Positions 17,107 to 26,007 of a DNA stretch of 64,000 bases are shown in pieces. The DNA lies in contig NZ_CAMZOF010000003.1 in assembly GCF_947331435.1 (NCBI RefSeq), positions 620,001-684,000 on the forward strand, in the 5' to 3' direction. Position numbers and translations under genes: made by a program. The notes under the pieces are model-generated. The model saw only the letters and a list, made by a program, of their open reading frames with translations. It searched no databases and was not told where the DNA came from. This DNA comes from Pelagibius sp. Alg239-R121 (GTDB taxonomy: Bacteria; Pseudomonadota; Alphaproteobacteria; Kiloniellales; Kiloniellaceae). Each line of letters starts with the position of its first letter. Position 1 is the first letter of the stretch.

Positions 17107-18798
17107 ATGGGTGAATTGGTCGCCGTACCCCAAGAGCGGGCCCAGCTCGAGGGCAATCCCGATTACAGGCTGGAGATCGTTCCCTCCAGCAAACGCGTCA
17201 AGGTGGTCTTTAACGGCACTGTGGTGGCGGACACAACCTCTGCGCTTTTGTTGCGGGAGACCCGCTATGCACCAGTGTATTATCTGCCGCGAGATGATGT
17301 CCGCATGGACCTCATGGACCGGACCGATCACCGGACCCATTGTCCCTTTAAGGGAAACGCGAGCTACTGGAATTTGACCGTCGGCGACAAAACGACCGAG
17401 AACGTTGTGTGGAGCTACGAAGATCCCTTGCCTGAGGTTGCCGAAATCGGAGGCTACCTCGGCTTTTACCAAAATCGCATGGACGCCTGGTACGAAGAGG
17501 ATACCGAGGTGTCGATCGATGCCGGCGATGTCGCACACACTCGTGGCAATCCCTTCACTGGTTGGCTGATGAGCGAAGCCTGGGAAGCGGCGACCACGCC
17601 GGAGTTGGTTGCCAGACTGGGGCGGAAGCTGGTGGAAGAAGGTGTCCCGTTGATGCGGCTGGCACTGATCGTCAGGACGCTGCATCCGCAACTGCTCGGT
17701 AATGCCTACCGATGGCACCGGGGGAGCGAAACCTCAAATCAGACCGAAGTTCCCTATGAAGCCCTGACCACGGCCGCTTATCTCAATTCGCCGCTCGTGC
17801 CGATTTTTGACGGTGTCGGCGGTATTCGCCGGCGCTTGGAAGGGAACAACCCGGTTCTCGATTTTCCGATCCTGCGTGATCTTCAGGCCGACGGTGCGAC
17901 CGACTACGTTGCAATGCCTTTGCCGTTTTCAAACGGCCAGGCCAATGCTTTGACTTTGACGACCGACGAACCCGGCGGGTTCTCTACCAAGGACCTCGGC
18001 CACATCTACGAGATCCTTCCGATCTTAAGCCGTCTGTTCGAGGTGCATGCGCTCCGTCAGATGTCACGGTCTCTGCTTGATACCTATCTAGGTGCTTACA
18101 CGGGTGAGCGGGTTTTGAACGGTCGCGTCAAAAGGGGGGACGGTGAAGACATCAACGCTGTCATCTGGTTTTGCGATCTTCGCGATTCGACATCAATGGC
18201 CGAGAACCTTTCGCGTGCCGACTATCTCAGCGTTCTCAACAGTTTTTTCGAATGCACGGCCAGCGCTGTGCTGGAACGCGGTGGCGAAGTACTCAAATTC
18301 ATCGGCGATGCCGTATTGGCGATCTTTCCGATCGACGGCGAGAACCCGATGCCTGGCTGTCTGAACTGTACTCAGGTCGGTGCGGCCTGTTTCCGGGCCA
18401 TTGAGGCCGCCAAGGACTCCAGCCGCCGGCTGGCAGAGGTCAATGCGGAGCGCGAGGCGCGAGGTGAGGCGCCGCTCCGCTTCGCCCTGTCGATTCACAA
18501 GGGCCAGGTGACCTATGGCAACGTGGGCGTCGATCAACGGCTTGATTTCACGGTGATCGGTCCGGCGGCCAACGAGGCGGCACGGATTGGAAATATCTGT
18601 AAGCACCTCGACCAGGAAATCCTCTTCTCGGCGGAGATCGCACAGCATCTCTGCGATGGAGCGGTGTCACTCGGGCGGCACAGTCTGCGCGGTGTTCGCG
18701 GTGAGCGGGAGATCTTTACGCTGGAACACACCATGCCTGCACCGACGGCCACAACGGATGACGAGCAACTTGAAAATTGCCGATCTGACGAGGTTTGA
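17107..18798 (+). CDS. DUF427 - sensor - class III adenylate/guanylate cyclase fusion
   Basis: A 563-residue protein. Residues about 17-120 look like a DUF427 domain (RVKVVFNGTVVADTTSALLL, then YYLPRDDVRMDLM and CPFKGNASYW). Residues about 155-330 resemble the GAF-like N-terminal region of alphaproteobacterial cyclases (TPELVARLGRKLVEEGVPL). A class III cyclase domain follows from about 350. Metal-binding Asp357 (FCDLRDST) and Asp401 (IGDAVLAIF) are present, so catalysis is likely; product cAMP or cGMP is not decided. There are no membrane spans. The cyclase call is firm, the DUF427 call good. Confidence 0.88.
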   Translation: MGELVAVPQERAQLEGNPDYRLEIVPSSKRVKVVFNGTVVADTTSALLLRETRYAPVYYLPRDDVRMDLMDRTDHRTHCPFKGNASYWNLTVGDKTTENVVWSYEDPLPEVAEIGGYLGFYQNRMDAWYEEDTEVSIDAGDVAHTRGNPFTGWLMSEAWEAATTPELVARLGRKLVEEGVPLMRLALIVRTLHPQLLGNAYRWHRGSETSNQTEVPYEALTTAAYLNSPLVPIFDGVGGIRRRLEGNNPVLDFPILRDLQADGATDYVAMPLPFSNGQANALTLTTDEPGGFSTKDLGHIYEILPILSRLFEVHALRQMSRSLLDTYLGAYTGERVLNGRVKRGDGEDINAVIWFCDLRDSTSMAENLSRADYLSVLNSFFECTASAVLERGGEVLKFIGDAVLAIFPIDGENPMPGCLNCTQVGAACFRAIEAAKDSSRRLAEVNAEREARGEAPLRFALSIHKGQVTYGNVGVDQRLDFTVIGPAANEAARIGNICKHLDQEILFSAEIAQHLCDGAVSLGRHSLRGVRGEREIFTLEHTMPAPTATTDDEQLENCRSDEV

Positions 18799-18837
18799 GG
18801 CACCAGCGTCGAGCCGCCGGAAACGCCATTCGCAAGA

Positions 18838-20115
18838 TTAAAAATAGCGTGTCAGACGCAGGGTAATGACATCGTCATCCCGGACACCGTTGAGGATGAG
18901 ATCGTCGTCGTCGACGTTGACGAAGAGACGGCCTTCCAGTTCCACCTTCCAAAATTCGCCGAGGCGCCGTTCGGCCTCGATAGAAACCGACGTCGATTGA
19001 TTGTCCCGGTCGATGATGCCGCCGATCAGGAAGGTCGTGTCCTGCTCGTCATTCAGGGTTGCACGTGCACCCAGAAAGAAATCGTCGTCGGTAAGAACCG
19101 GCGGAGCGTCGTCTTCATCGCGGCCGTCGTAGAGATACTCGGCCAGCAGTCCCAGATCCGCATTGCTGTCGAGAATTCCGAACAGTGTGTATTCGAAACC
19201 GGCAACGCTGGCAAAGAAGCGGTCGCCCTGGCCGCTGCGGGTGATGGCTTCCAGTTTCCAGAGCCAGGCGTCCTTGGTCAGTTGGGCGTCCAGGCTGGTC
19301 TGGTCGATCTGGTCATAACGGGGAATGAGGACCACGCGGCCATCGGGGTTGACCCGTGGCAGAAGACGCGGCTCGCGGCTGGTGCCGTGAAAGTGCGCAA
19401 TGCCGATATCGAGATCGTCGAAGGTCTGCGCCCAACGCACGGCGAAATCGATGTGATGTTCTTCTGCGTTGGACTCATAAGTCGCATTGTCATCATCGAC
19501 CGGCAGGCTGCCGCGCAGGCGGGCATCGTTCGAACGGAATGTTCGTTCCCGGAAACCGGGTAGGACAAAGCCGCTGACTGTGCCCCAGTCGCGGAATAAG
19601 TTGAGGTTGAGCATTGGCTGGCCCAGCTTGTCCTCACCATCCACGTCCTCCACCGCATCGTCCTGGTTGATGATATCGACCAGGTGGCGCGATTCGGTCA
19701 CACCCCAGAAAACCTTTTCGACGCCGATCACTGAATCCCAATCGTCACCGACATGCAGCCAGTTCAGCTCGCGAAGATCCACGTGGCTGCGATTGTCGTC
19801 GTGGGCATCCCAGCGTCCGAAGGGGACGAAAGTTATGCGGTCGTCGCCGCCGTTCCATTCATAGACAACTTCTGGCTCTACAGCGATTGAGGGCGACAGC
19901 TTTGTGTCGTCCTGTTCGTCAAATGCGGGAGAGTTCGGGAAGACTCGAAGCTCGCCGGCGATCGAGCCGGAAAAATCCCATTCGCCTGCTCGCGCAGCGA
20001 AGGGAATTGCAATACCCGAGATCAGTGCGGTAACGACGAGGGCTCCAGCCGCAGCTGAAGCCCTTAATTGTCCCCGCTTTCGGGGGTGCCGAGATCTACC
20101 GAGTCCAGATTTCAC
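18838..20115 (-). CDS. Predicted outer-membrane beta-barrel of the RND/LolA-like export system
   Basis: A 425-residue protein with an extended basic N-terminus and a signal segment (about 19-43, cleavage near ARAGEWDF). The rest has alternating polar/aromatic strands, many Asp-rich turns and a C-terminal Phe (LTLRLTRYF) as in outer-membrane barrels. It resembles DUF1302/alginate-export-like porins. It is last in a unit with a LolA-like protein and an MMPL/RND permease: GTG at 20115 overlaps the previous stop by one base. I infer that it receives or exports the cargo at the outer membrane. Confidence 0.72.
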   Translation of the reverse strand: MKSGLGRSRHPRKRGQLRASAAAGALVVTALISGIAIPFAARAGEWDFSGSIAGELRVFPNSPAFDEQDDTKLSPSIAVEPEVVYEWNGGDDRITFVPFGRWDAHDDNRSHVDLRELNWLHVGDDWDSVIGVEKVFWGVTESRHLVDIINQDDAVEDVDGEDKLGQPMLNLNLFRDWGTVSGFVLPGFRERTFRSNDARLRGSLPVDDDNATYESNAEEHHIDFAVRWAQTFDDLDIGIAHFHGTSREPRLLPRVNPDGRVVLIPRYDQIDQTSLDAQLTKDAWLWKLEAITRSGQGDRFFASVAGFEYTLFGILDSNADLGLLAEYLYDGRDEDDAPPVLTDDDFFLGARATLNDEQDTTFLIGGIIDRDNQSTSVSIEAERRLGEFWKVELEGRLFVNVDDDDLILNGVRDDDVITLRLTRYF

Positions 20116-20951
20116 TAACGCGCCCGCTTAAGCCTGTTGGAGGTGAAGTCACCATCCTTGCTGCCTACTTTAAACTTATAATCGTCAAAAGTAAGTGTTG
20201 TTGATTTACCGGTCTGGTGATTGTCCATCTGCAGCGTATGGGCGCGCCAGTATTGGTCGAGGTATTCTTTGTAGTCGAGGTTCTGCAGCGTTTTCAGCAG
20301 GCTGTTTTTCCGGTCGAAGAATTCAATCTTCATCGCCCGGTATTCTTCCTGGTCGATCCAGACCACCTGCTTGGTATAGCCGGAGTTTTCGTAGACCGGG
20401 AAGCGTTCGATAACGAAGCACTGCAGTTCTCCGCAGGCTTCGTCACGCAGCCAGTTGTAGGTGTATTTCGCCACTTCCTGACTGACCAAGTCCTCGTAGG
20501 CAAATTCGCTGCCGACAAAGGGGCCCGACTTGTTTGCCGACGAGATCCTTTTTACCCGCTTCAGAGCCGGCAGATATAACCATTGATCGTCGGGTTCCGC
20601 GATCTTGGTGTGCGAGAGAAACGCGGTGCCTTCGATATCTCTCGGATGATCGAAGATGGTGAGGCTTTTGTCGCCGAGATTCGGATCCTCCACTTCAAGG
20701 GATCTGATCCGCAGTTGCCGCGTGCTGGTTTCGCCGTTCCTGTTGGTCAGCACCATATTTAACTCTGACTCGCTATCGATCCAGCCCAGGTCGCGCTTGT
20801 CGGCTTCGACAGCAATAGCAAGTCCCTTTTCTTCGGTCGTTTCCGCAGACAAAGGCTGAGGGGCGAGCACGGCAATTGTTGTCAGTGATGCCGCGAGGGC
20901 TGAAGCAATGCCCGCGTGCCGGGCCGGGTGACGGGTTCGAAAGGAGGTCAT
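20115..20951 (-). CDS. Outer-membrane lipoprotein-sorting (LolA-like) protein
   Basis: A 278-residue secreted protein (signal peptide about 1-36, ending near LSAET). Core segments such as RQLRIRSLEVED, DIEGTAFLSHTK, DDQWLYLPALKRVKRISS and GSEFAYEDL match the LolA-like family annotated as outer membrane lipoprotein-sorting protein, commonly found beside RND permeases. Known relatives carry hydrophobic cargo across the periplasm. It starts 8 bases after the permease stop and is translationally linked to the barrel gene. Confidence 0.85.
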   Translation of the reverse strand: MTSFRTRHPARHAGIASALAASLTTIAVLAPQPLSAETTEEKGLAIAVEADKRDLGWIDSESELNMVLTNRNGETSTRQLRIRSLEVEDPNLGDKSLTIFDHPRDIEGTAFLSHTKIAEPDDQWLYLPALKRVKRISSANKSGPFVGSEFAYEDLVSQEVAKYTYNWLRDEACGELQCFVIERFPVYENSGYTKQVVWIDQEEYRAMKIEFFDRKNSLLKTLQNLDYKEYLDQYWRAHTLQMDNHQTGKSTTLTFDDYKFKVGSKDGDFTSNRLKRAR

Positions 20952-20959
20952 GCGTCTAA

Positions 20960-23440
20960 CTACTCCGCAGCTTTGGGGGCGATTTGGGGATCATCGAAGC
21001 TTTGTTTGTTACGCTCGTTTCGTCGTTTATCGACGGTGAGCAAAAGCGTCGGCAAGAGAAGGAAGTCCGCGATCAACGCAACGGCGATGGCGATGGCCGT
21101 TAGCAGGCCCATGTCCTCGTTGATGCGGAAGGTCGAGAAGGCCAAGACACCGAATCCGGCAATCAGGATCGCCGAGGTCACCCAGAGTGCGGTTCCGACC
21201 GTGGAAAAAGCATAGCGCACGGCGCCTTCCACGTCTTCGTTGCGATCGCGCCGACCGCGCTGATACTTGGACAGGAAGTGAACGGTCGCATCGACTATGA
21301 TGCCCAGGCTGGTCGCCGTGACCACCGAGGAGGCCAGGCCGACTTCGCCGACAAAGATTGACCATATTCCGAACGCCATCACGATCGGGACCAAATTGGG
21401 TACCAAGCTGATAATCCCGAGGCGGAAATTCCGCAGCGCGAACATCAGTGACAGGGAGATCAGGATGAAGGCTGTGACTGTGCCGGTCAGCATGCCGATG
21501 ATGTTGCGTTCGGAGATATAGGCGAACATCACGAAGGGGCTGGAGGCCTCGGTCTTGCCTTCCGGGAAGTTGGTCTTGAGCCAGGCGGTTGCTGCGCTCT
21601 CGAGCGTCCGGAGCTGGTTGGTGCTGATGTCATCGGTCGTGACGATCACCCGCATGGCCGACTTATCGACGTTGATTTGATTGTTAAGGTCCAGACCGTA
21701 GGGTAGGGAGAGTTCGAACAGTAACAGGTACTGGGCGGCGAGTTCTCGATCCTCCGGCAGTCTGTACCACTCCGGATCGTCGCCATGCATGTTCATGTTC
21801 AGGCGCTTAAAGGTATCGGTGAGCGTCTGGACATGCGCGATGCCTCTCTGGTCCTTCAGCCAGTTGGAAAAGGCGTCTGCCTTAGCCAGGTAATCGGGGT
21901 CGCTGATGCCGCCGGAATCAGTCGCCGGCAGAGACCAGTTGACCTGATAAACGCCTGAGAGGTTTTCTGTGGCGAAGTCGGTGTCCGCGCGAAATTCGAG
22001 CGAAGTATCGAAGTATTTCACGAACTGATCATTAAGCTCGATACGCGGGATCATCGCGCCGAGACCGACAACGATTAGTGTCATTACGATCAGTACGGGC
22101 TTGCGGTTTTCGATTACGAAGTCCGCGAGCAGATCCATGCCGGCCGCTTTTTCCGCGCCGCCCTGGCCGACTTTGACCTTTACCGGCAACATAGAAATCA
22201 TCGCCGGCAGCAGCAGGATTGAATAAATCCAGGCGGCCGCAACACCAACCGAGGACATATTGCCCAGATCGTGGAAGGGTGGGGCGTCGCTGAAGTTTAG
22301 GCTCAAAAAGCCAATCACAGTGGTCAGACTGGTCAGGAACACCGGACCAAAATTGACGCGCATGCTTTCGACGATGGCGGCATGCTTCGAGGCGCCTTTC
22401 CGCATCTCGCGCAGCATCGTGACCAGGAGGTGAATTGAATCGGCAACGGCTATGGTCAGGACGACATTGGGCACGATCGCCGAAGGCGGCGTGAGTTTTA
22501 TGCCCATGTACCCGCCAATCCCCATAGCGGTGACCACAGATAGGCCAATCACCAGCAAGGCCGTGAACGTTCCGCTGGCTGATCGCACCAGGACGATCAT
22601 GACTAACAGCAGAACGCCGTACATATAGAGGACCAGCGTTGAAAGATCGTTCTGTGCGGACTCATTGAAGGCGTTGTTGAGCGGAACGACACCCGTCATC
22701 ACCAGAACCACGTTGGGGTTTTCTGCACGGAACTTTTTTGCCATCTCGCGCGCGAATGCCATCACCTCGGCGGATTCGGTTTCAGCCTTTTGCGGCAGAG
22801 TGACTGTGACGTTTACGCTTGTGGTGCGGGCGTCGGCGGAAATGACCTTGTCGACCAGCAGGGGCTCGCTCAAAGCCACTGTGCGGATGTTCTCGATCTC
22901 CGCCGGATTGAGTTCGAGGCCCTTTCCGACCAGGTCTTCTACCGTCAGGTCGTCGCCTTCGGCATAGCTGTGTTGAAAGTTGGCAATGCTGTCGACGCGC
23001 GTACTGTAAGGAACCTGCCAGGCCGCTTCCGTGAGGTCGCGCAGCGCTGCCAAGAACTCAGGCGAGAAGACCTGCCCGTTGTCCGGCTTCATGACAAAAC
23101 TGATATTGTCGTCTTTGGAGTAGGTCCGCTGCAGCGCTTCGTAGGCCTGAAGCTGCGGATTCTCCTCGCCGAAAAAGACTCTGTAGTCGCTGGTGAAGGT
23201 TAGAAAACGCCCACCGCTTCCCGCAGCAAGGGCAAGCAGGATGCAGAAGATGAGTACCGGCCAGCGCCAGCGTAGTACCCAGCCGGTGTAGTTGATGATA
23301 CGGCGGTCAAAGCCGGTTCTTGCGCGGCTTCTGGCTAGGGCGAGGGGATCTTCCGATAAAGCGCCAGCGGGGCTTGTTGTCGTTGTTTCCGAGCCGGGTG
23401 TTTCAAGTTGCGATTCCTGATCTCCAGGTTGCGCTGGCAT
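20960..23440 (-). CDS. MMPL/RND family permease
   Basis: About 826 residues from the ATG at 23440, chosen because GAGAGGGGAA lies just before it; an upstream TTG at 23476 has no such site. The protein shows two repeats of the RND layout: a membrane span, a periplasmic domain, then a cluster of spans (for example LLLVMIVLVRSASGTFTALL, and LTTVIGFLSLNFSDAPPFHDLG in the first repeat). The second cluster contains SLGIIVDATVHFLSKYQRG. This is the HAE3/MmpL-like RND group of predicted lipid or hydrophobic-molecule exporters. It leads a three-gene unit with a LolA-like protein and a barrel. Confidence 0.9.
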   Translation of the reverse strand: MPAQPGDQESQLETPGSETTTTSPAGALSEDPLALARSRARTGFDRRIINYTGWVLRWRWPVLIFCILLALAAGSGGRFLTFTSDYRVFFGEENPQLQAYEALQRTYSKDDNISFVMKPDNGQVFSPEFLAALRDLTEAAWQVPYSTRVDSIANFQHSYAEGDDLTVEDLVGKGLELNPAEIENIRTVALSEPLLVDKVISADARTTSVNVTVTLPQKAETESAEVMAFAREMAKKFRAENPNVVLVMTGVVPLNNAFNESAQNDLSTLVLYMYGVLLLVMIVLVRSASGTFTALLVIGLSVVTAMGIGGYMGIKLTPPSAIVPNVVLTIAVADSIHLLVTMLREMRKGASKHAAIVESMRVNFGPVFLTSLTTVIGFLSLNFSDAPPFHDLGNMSSVGVAAAWIYSILLLPAMISMLPVKVKVGQGGAEKAAGMDLLADFVIENRKPVLIVMTLIVVGLGAMIPRIELNDQFVKYFDTSLEFRADTDFATENLSGVYQVNWSLPATDSGGISDPDYLAKADAFSNWLKDQRGIAHVQTLTDTFKRLNMNMHGDDPEWYRLPEDRELAAQYLLLFELSLPYGLDLNNQINVDKSAMRVIVTTDDISTNQLRTLESAATAWLKTNFPEGKTEASSPFVMFAYISERNIIGMLTGTVTAFILISLSLMFALRNFRLGIISLVPNLVPIVMAFGIWSIFVGEVGLASSVVTATSLGIIVDATVHFLSKYQRGRRDRNEDVEGAVRYAFSTVGTALWVTSAILIAGFGVLAFSTFRINEDMGLLTAIAIAVALIADFLLLPTLLLTVDKRRNERNKQSFDDPQIAPKAAE

Positions 23441-23926
23441 AAGTTCCCCTCTCGCTTCATTTGTGCGCCAAACCAAACATGCCGTATCGGCTCTCGTTGG
23501 TAAACGACCAAACGCCCGACAGCGTTCGATTAAACTACACCGTGCAGTTTACATCAGCATCATAGATGGTCGATGGATTACGTTGATCAAGTGGACAAAG
23601 TAATCTTTTTGAATTGAGTGAGGGCTTCTGCCAGTGCCCGCACGGTGACTGGTTACGAACTTTCGGAGAAGTTTTACCATGAGAACGACCGAACTGGCGT
23701 CAACCCCGTGACTGGACGGATACAGGCTCAATCGCTAAGCTGCTTGACTGCGTTCCCGAGATATCGGCTCCGTATTTCCATCGTTTCTCTGCGCCTTTGC
23801 AGACGCCGGTTAGGACATTCGACGGCCTTCGTCTTCATTGATACCAAGATCCCCAGGTCCAGGTTTCAACGGGAGTTGGGCGAGTGTGTTGGCGACGGCG
23901 ATCCTTTATCGCCGCATCGCTGAACC
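23441..23926. other. Divergent intergenic region between RND and MFS genes
   Basis: About 490 bases. Apart from the palindrome at 23531-23551 and a short TTGGT/ACCAA dyad at 23498-23512, nothing recognisable was found; short open frames here have no ribosome site or conserved look. Confidence 0.4.
23531..23551. promoter_or_regulatory. TetR-type operator upstream of the RND permease gene
   Basis: A 21-base interrupted palindrome with perfect outer arms TAAACT/AGTTTA and inner CAC/GTG; 18 of 21 positions match the reverse complement. Its size and symmetry are typical of TetR-family operators, which often control RND genes. It lies 91 bases upstream of the permease start at 23440 and 376 bases before the divergent MFS gene. 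No tetR gene is present in the window, so the regulator would act from elsewhere. Confidence 0.6.
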
Positions 23927-25201
23927 ATGATTGACGAAACGGAAACCGGCATGACTGTCGCGGCGGCAGATCGAAAACACGGCCTATCGGACCGAACCAA
24001 GATTATTGGACTGGTTTCGTCAGGCCATTTCTTTGCGCATTTCTATGTGATCGTGCTGCCCCCCTTATTCCCTCTGCTTCAAAGCGAATTCGGCGTTTCC
24101 TATTCGGCCCTTGGCCTTTTGCTGACTGTTTCGAGCGTCACCACTGGTCTGGTACAGGTGCCTGTTGGTTTTCTTGTGGATCGCTTCAGCGCCCGGCGCC
24201 TTTTGATGATCGGCCTGGGTCTCATGAGTGGTGCGATCGTCTTGAGCGGCCTGACTTCCAGTTATTATACTTTACTGGCAATGATGTTGATATTGGGTGC
24301 CGGGAACAGCGTCTTCCATCCGGCCGATTACGCCATCCTGTCGGCCCGCATCGACAATGCGGTGATTGGACGGGCATTCAGTTTCCACACCTTCAGCGGC
24401 CATCTGGGCTGGGCGATTGCACCGACGATCATGATCACATTGACGGCGCTCTGGGGATGGCGGCCGGCTCTTGTTATCGTGGGCTTCGGCGGATTCTTCG
24501 TGCTCGGTGCCATGTTGCTGTTCGGACGTGTGTTGGAAGAGCGGACCTCGGTTGAGGCTGATCTTGCGGCGCAGGGGGAGGACGGAAGAGACGCCAAAGC
24601 TAAGACCACGGGTTCTCTTGATCCCCGGGTTCTGTTTACCAAGCCCATGCTTCTACTGTTTTCCTACATGATCATGGCGTCGATTGCCGGTATTGGTCTC
24701 AACAGCTTTACCGTTGTCGCCTTGGTGGATCTCTATGCCACGTCTTTGGACTCGGCCAGTGTCGTTCTGACAGTCTTTTTGTCTTGCAGTGCGTTTGGCG
24801 TTCTTCTGGGTGGGATCATAGCCGACCGGACCAAACGGCACGATCTGGTTCTTATTGTCGGCTTTTGCATCAGTGCCGGCGCGCTGCTGTTCGTTGGCAG
24901 TTCCTTCTTGCCGCTTCTTGCCGTTACCCTTTCAATCGCGCTTGCAGGCTTGATGCAAGGTGCCATTCGGCCATCACGGGATATCATGGTCCGGTCTGCA
25001 GCGCCGCCTGGTTCGGTGGGCAAGGTGTTCGGTTTCGTCACCTCCGGCATGAATGTCGGCGGCGCGATTGCTCCGCTGCTGTTCGGATGGATTATGGACC
25101 AGGGACAGACGCCTTGGATCTTTTACTCAGCCGCTGTTGCCATGATGCTGGCACTGGCGGCGGCGTTGCTTGCAAGATCCAGAACGGCTTCGACTTATTA
25201 A
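23927..25201 (+). CDS. MFS transporter
   Basis: A 424-residue major facilitator protein with 12 hydrophobic spans and the loop 2-3 motif region GFLVDRFSARRLLMIGLGL near residues 80-98 plus a second-half counterpart GGIIADRTKRHDLVLI near 297. A hydrophilic central loop (DLAAQGEDGRDAKAKT) separates the halves. The layout fits the fosmidomycin-resistance-like/oxalate-type MFS groups, but the substrate is unknown. The start could be ATG 23927 or ATG 23951 (the latter after GGAAA). It converges on the creatininase-family gene. Confidence 0.9.
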   Translation: MIDETETGMTVAAADRKHGLSDRTKIIGLVSSGHFFAHFYVIVLPPLFPLLQSEFGVSYSALGLLLTVSSVTTGLVQVPVGFLVDRFSARRLLMIGLGLMSGAIVLSGLTSSYYTLLAMMLILGAGNSVFHPADYAILSARIDNAVIGRAFSFHTFSGHLGWAIAPTIMITLTALWGWRPALVIVGFGGFFVLGAMLLFGRVLEERTSVEADLAAQGEDGRDAKAKTTGSLDPRVLFTKPMLLLFSYMIMASIAGIGLNSFTVVALVDLYATSLDSASVVLTVFLSCSAFGVLLGGIIADRTKRHDLVLIVGFCISAGALLFVGSSFLPLLAVTLSIALAGLMQGAIRPSRDIMVRSAAPPGSVGKVFGFVTSGMNVGGAIAPLLFGWIMDQGQTPWIFYSAAVAMMLALAAALLARSRTASTY

Positions 25202-25227
25202 TGAGATTCGTCGTCTCTCAATAACCT

Positions 25228-26007
25228 TTAGGCGTCTTCGATTTCCGGGAAGAGTTCACGTAAGCCTTCCGCCAACTGCTCGGTGATTTCATCCAGCAGG
25301 CGCTTGCCCTTTTTTGCCGTGGCAAGCGTGGGATCTCCAATAATACCGGTCGCGCTGAAGTCGATGTCTTCCGCCTCCTTGTCGCCGGAGAACCGCACTG
25401 GCTGAGTAAACGCGCGGTTCATTGGACGGCTTCGGCGACCATAATCAGGACGGGTCCGTTCCATGCGGACCGTTTCTGGTGCAATGGCAAGCATCATCGA
25501 TGTCATCCGCTCGTCCGCATGTCCGCCTTGATCTTGCTCCAGTATACCATCCAGATCACGCCCAAGGAGCCGAAGATTGGACAGACCGACCCGGATCGAA
25601 GATTCATCAAAGAACTGATTGATCACCAGACGCAAAGGACCTTCCGTCGAATCGCCGCTATTGACAATTGCAATGTGCTTTGCCCCCTGCGCAACGAGGC
25701 TTGTCAGCAATTCCATCATCATCCGCATGAAGGTGTCGGCCGAAAGATGTTGGCTTCCCGGATACTTTTTGAAGACCGGGGAGTAGGTGAAGGTGACGAT
25801 CGGCGCTACGACGATCGGCAGTGCCACGGTTAACCGGTTGGTCAGTTCTTTTACAATGAGTGATTCGGTATTCAGTGGCAGATGATGCCCATGTTCTTTG
25901 GCGACGGCGCCAACCGGAATCACCACGACGGCACCAGCCTGGAAGCGTTCAGCAGCTTCCGGCCAGGTCATCTCTTCGAGAAGTCGCCCAGCTGTAGATT
26001 TGGTCAA
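25228..26007 (-). CDS. Creatininase-family amidohydrolase with variant metal site
   Basis: A 259-residue protein with the creatininase framework: PVGAVAKEHGHHLPLNTE at 31-48 and GGHADERMTSMML at 161-173. It departs from classical members: KEHG replaces EQHG, Glu48 stands where Asp is usual, and NSGDST at 116-121 stands where NGHGGN supplies a metal ligand. It thus belongs to a divergent subgroup whose substrate is not known. The start is TTG 26007 or ATG 25971; neither has an ideal ribosome site. Confidence 0.8.
   Translation of the reverse strand: MTKSTAGRLLEEMTWPEAAERFQAGAVVVIPVGAVAKEHGHHLPLNTESLIVKELTNRLTVALPIVVAPIVTFTYSPVFKKYPGSQHLSADTFMRMMMELLTSLVAQGAKHIAIVNSGDSTEGPLRLVINQFFDESSIRVGLSNLRLLGRDLDGILEQDQGGHADERMTSMMLAIAPETVRMERTRPDYGRRSRPMNRAFTQPVRFSGDKEAEDIDFSATGIIGDPTLATAKKGKRLLDEITEQLAEGLRELFPEIEDA

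Noticed and set aside
25202-25218. TGAGA/TCTCA dyad between the MFS and creatininase genes as a terminator
   Set aside because: A 5-bp stem with a long loop and no T-tract is too weak to support.
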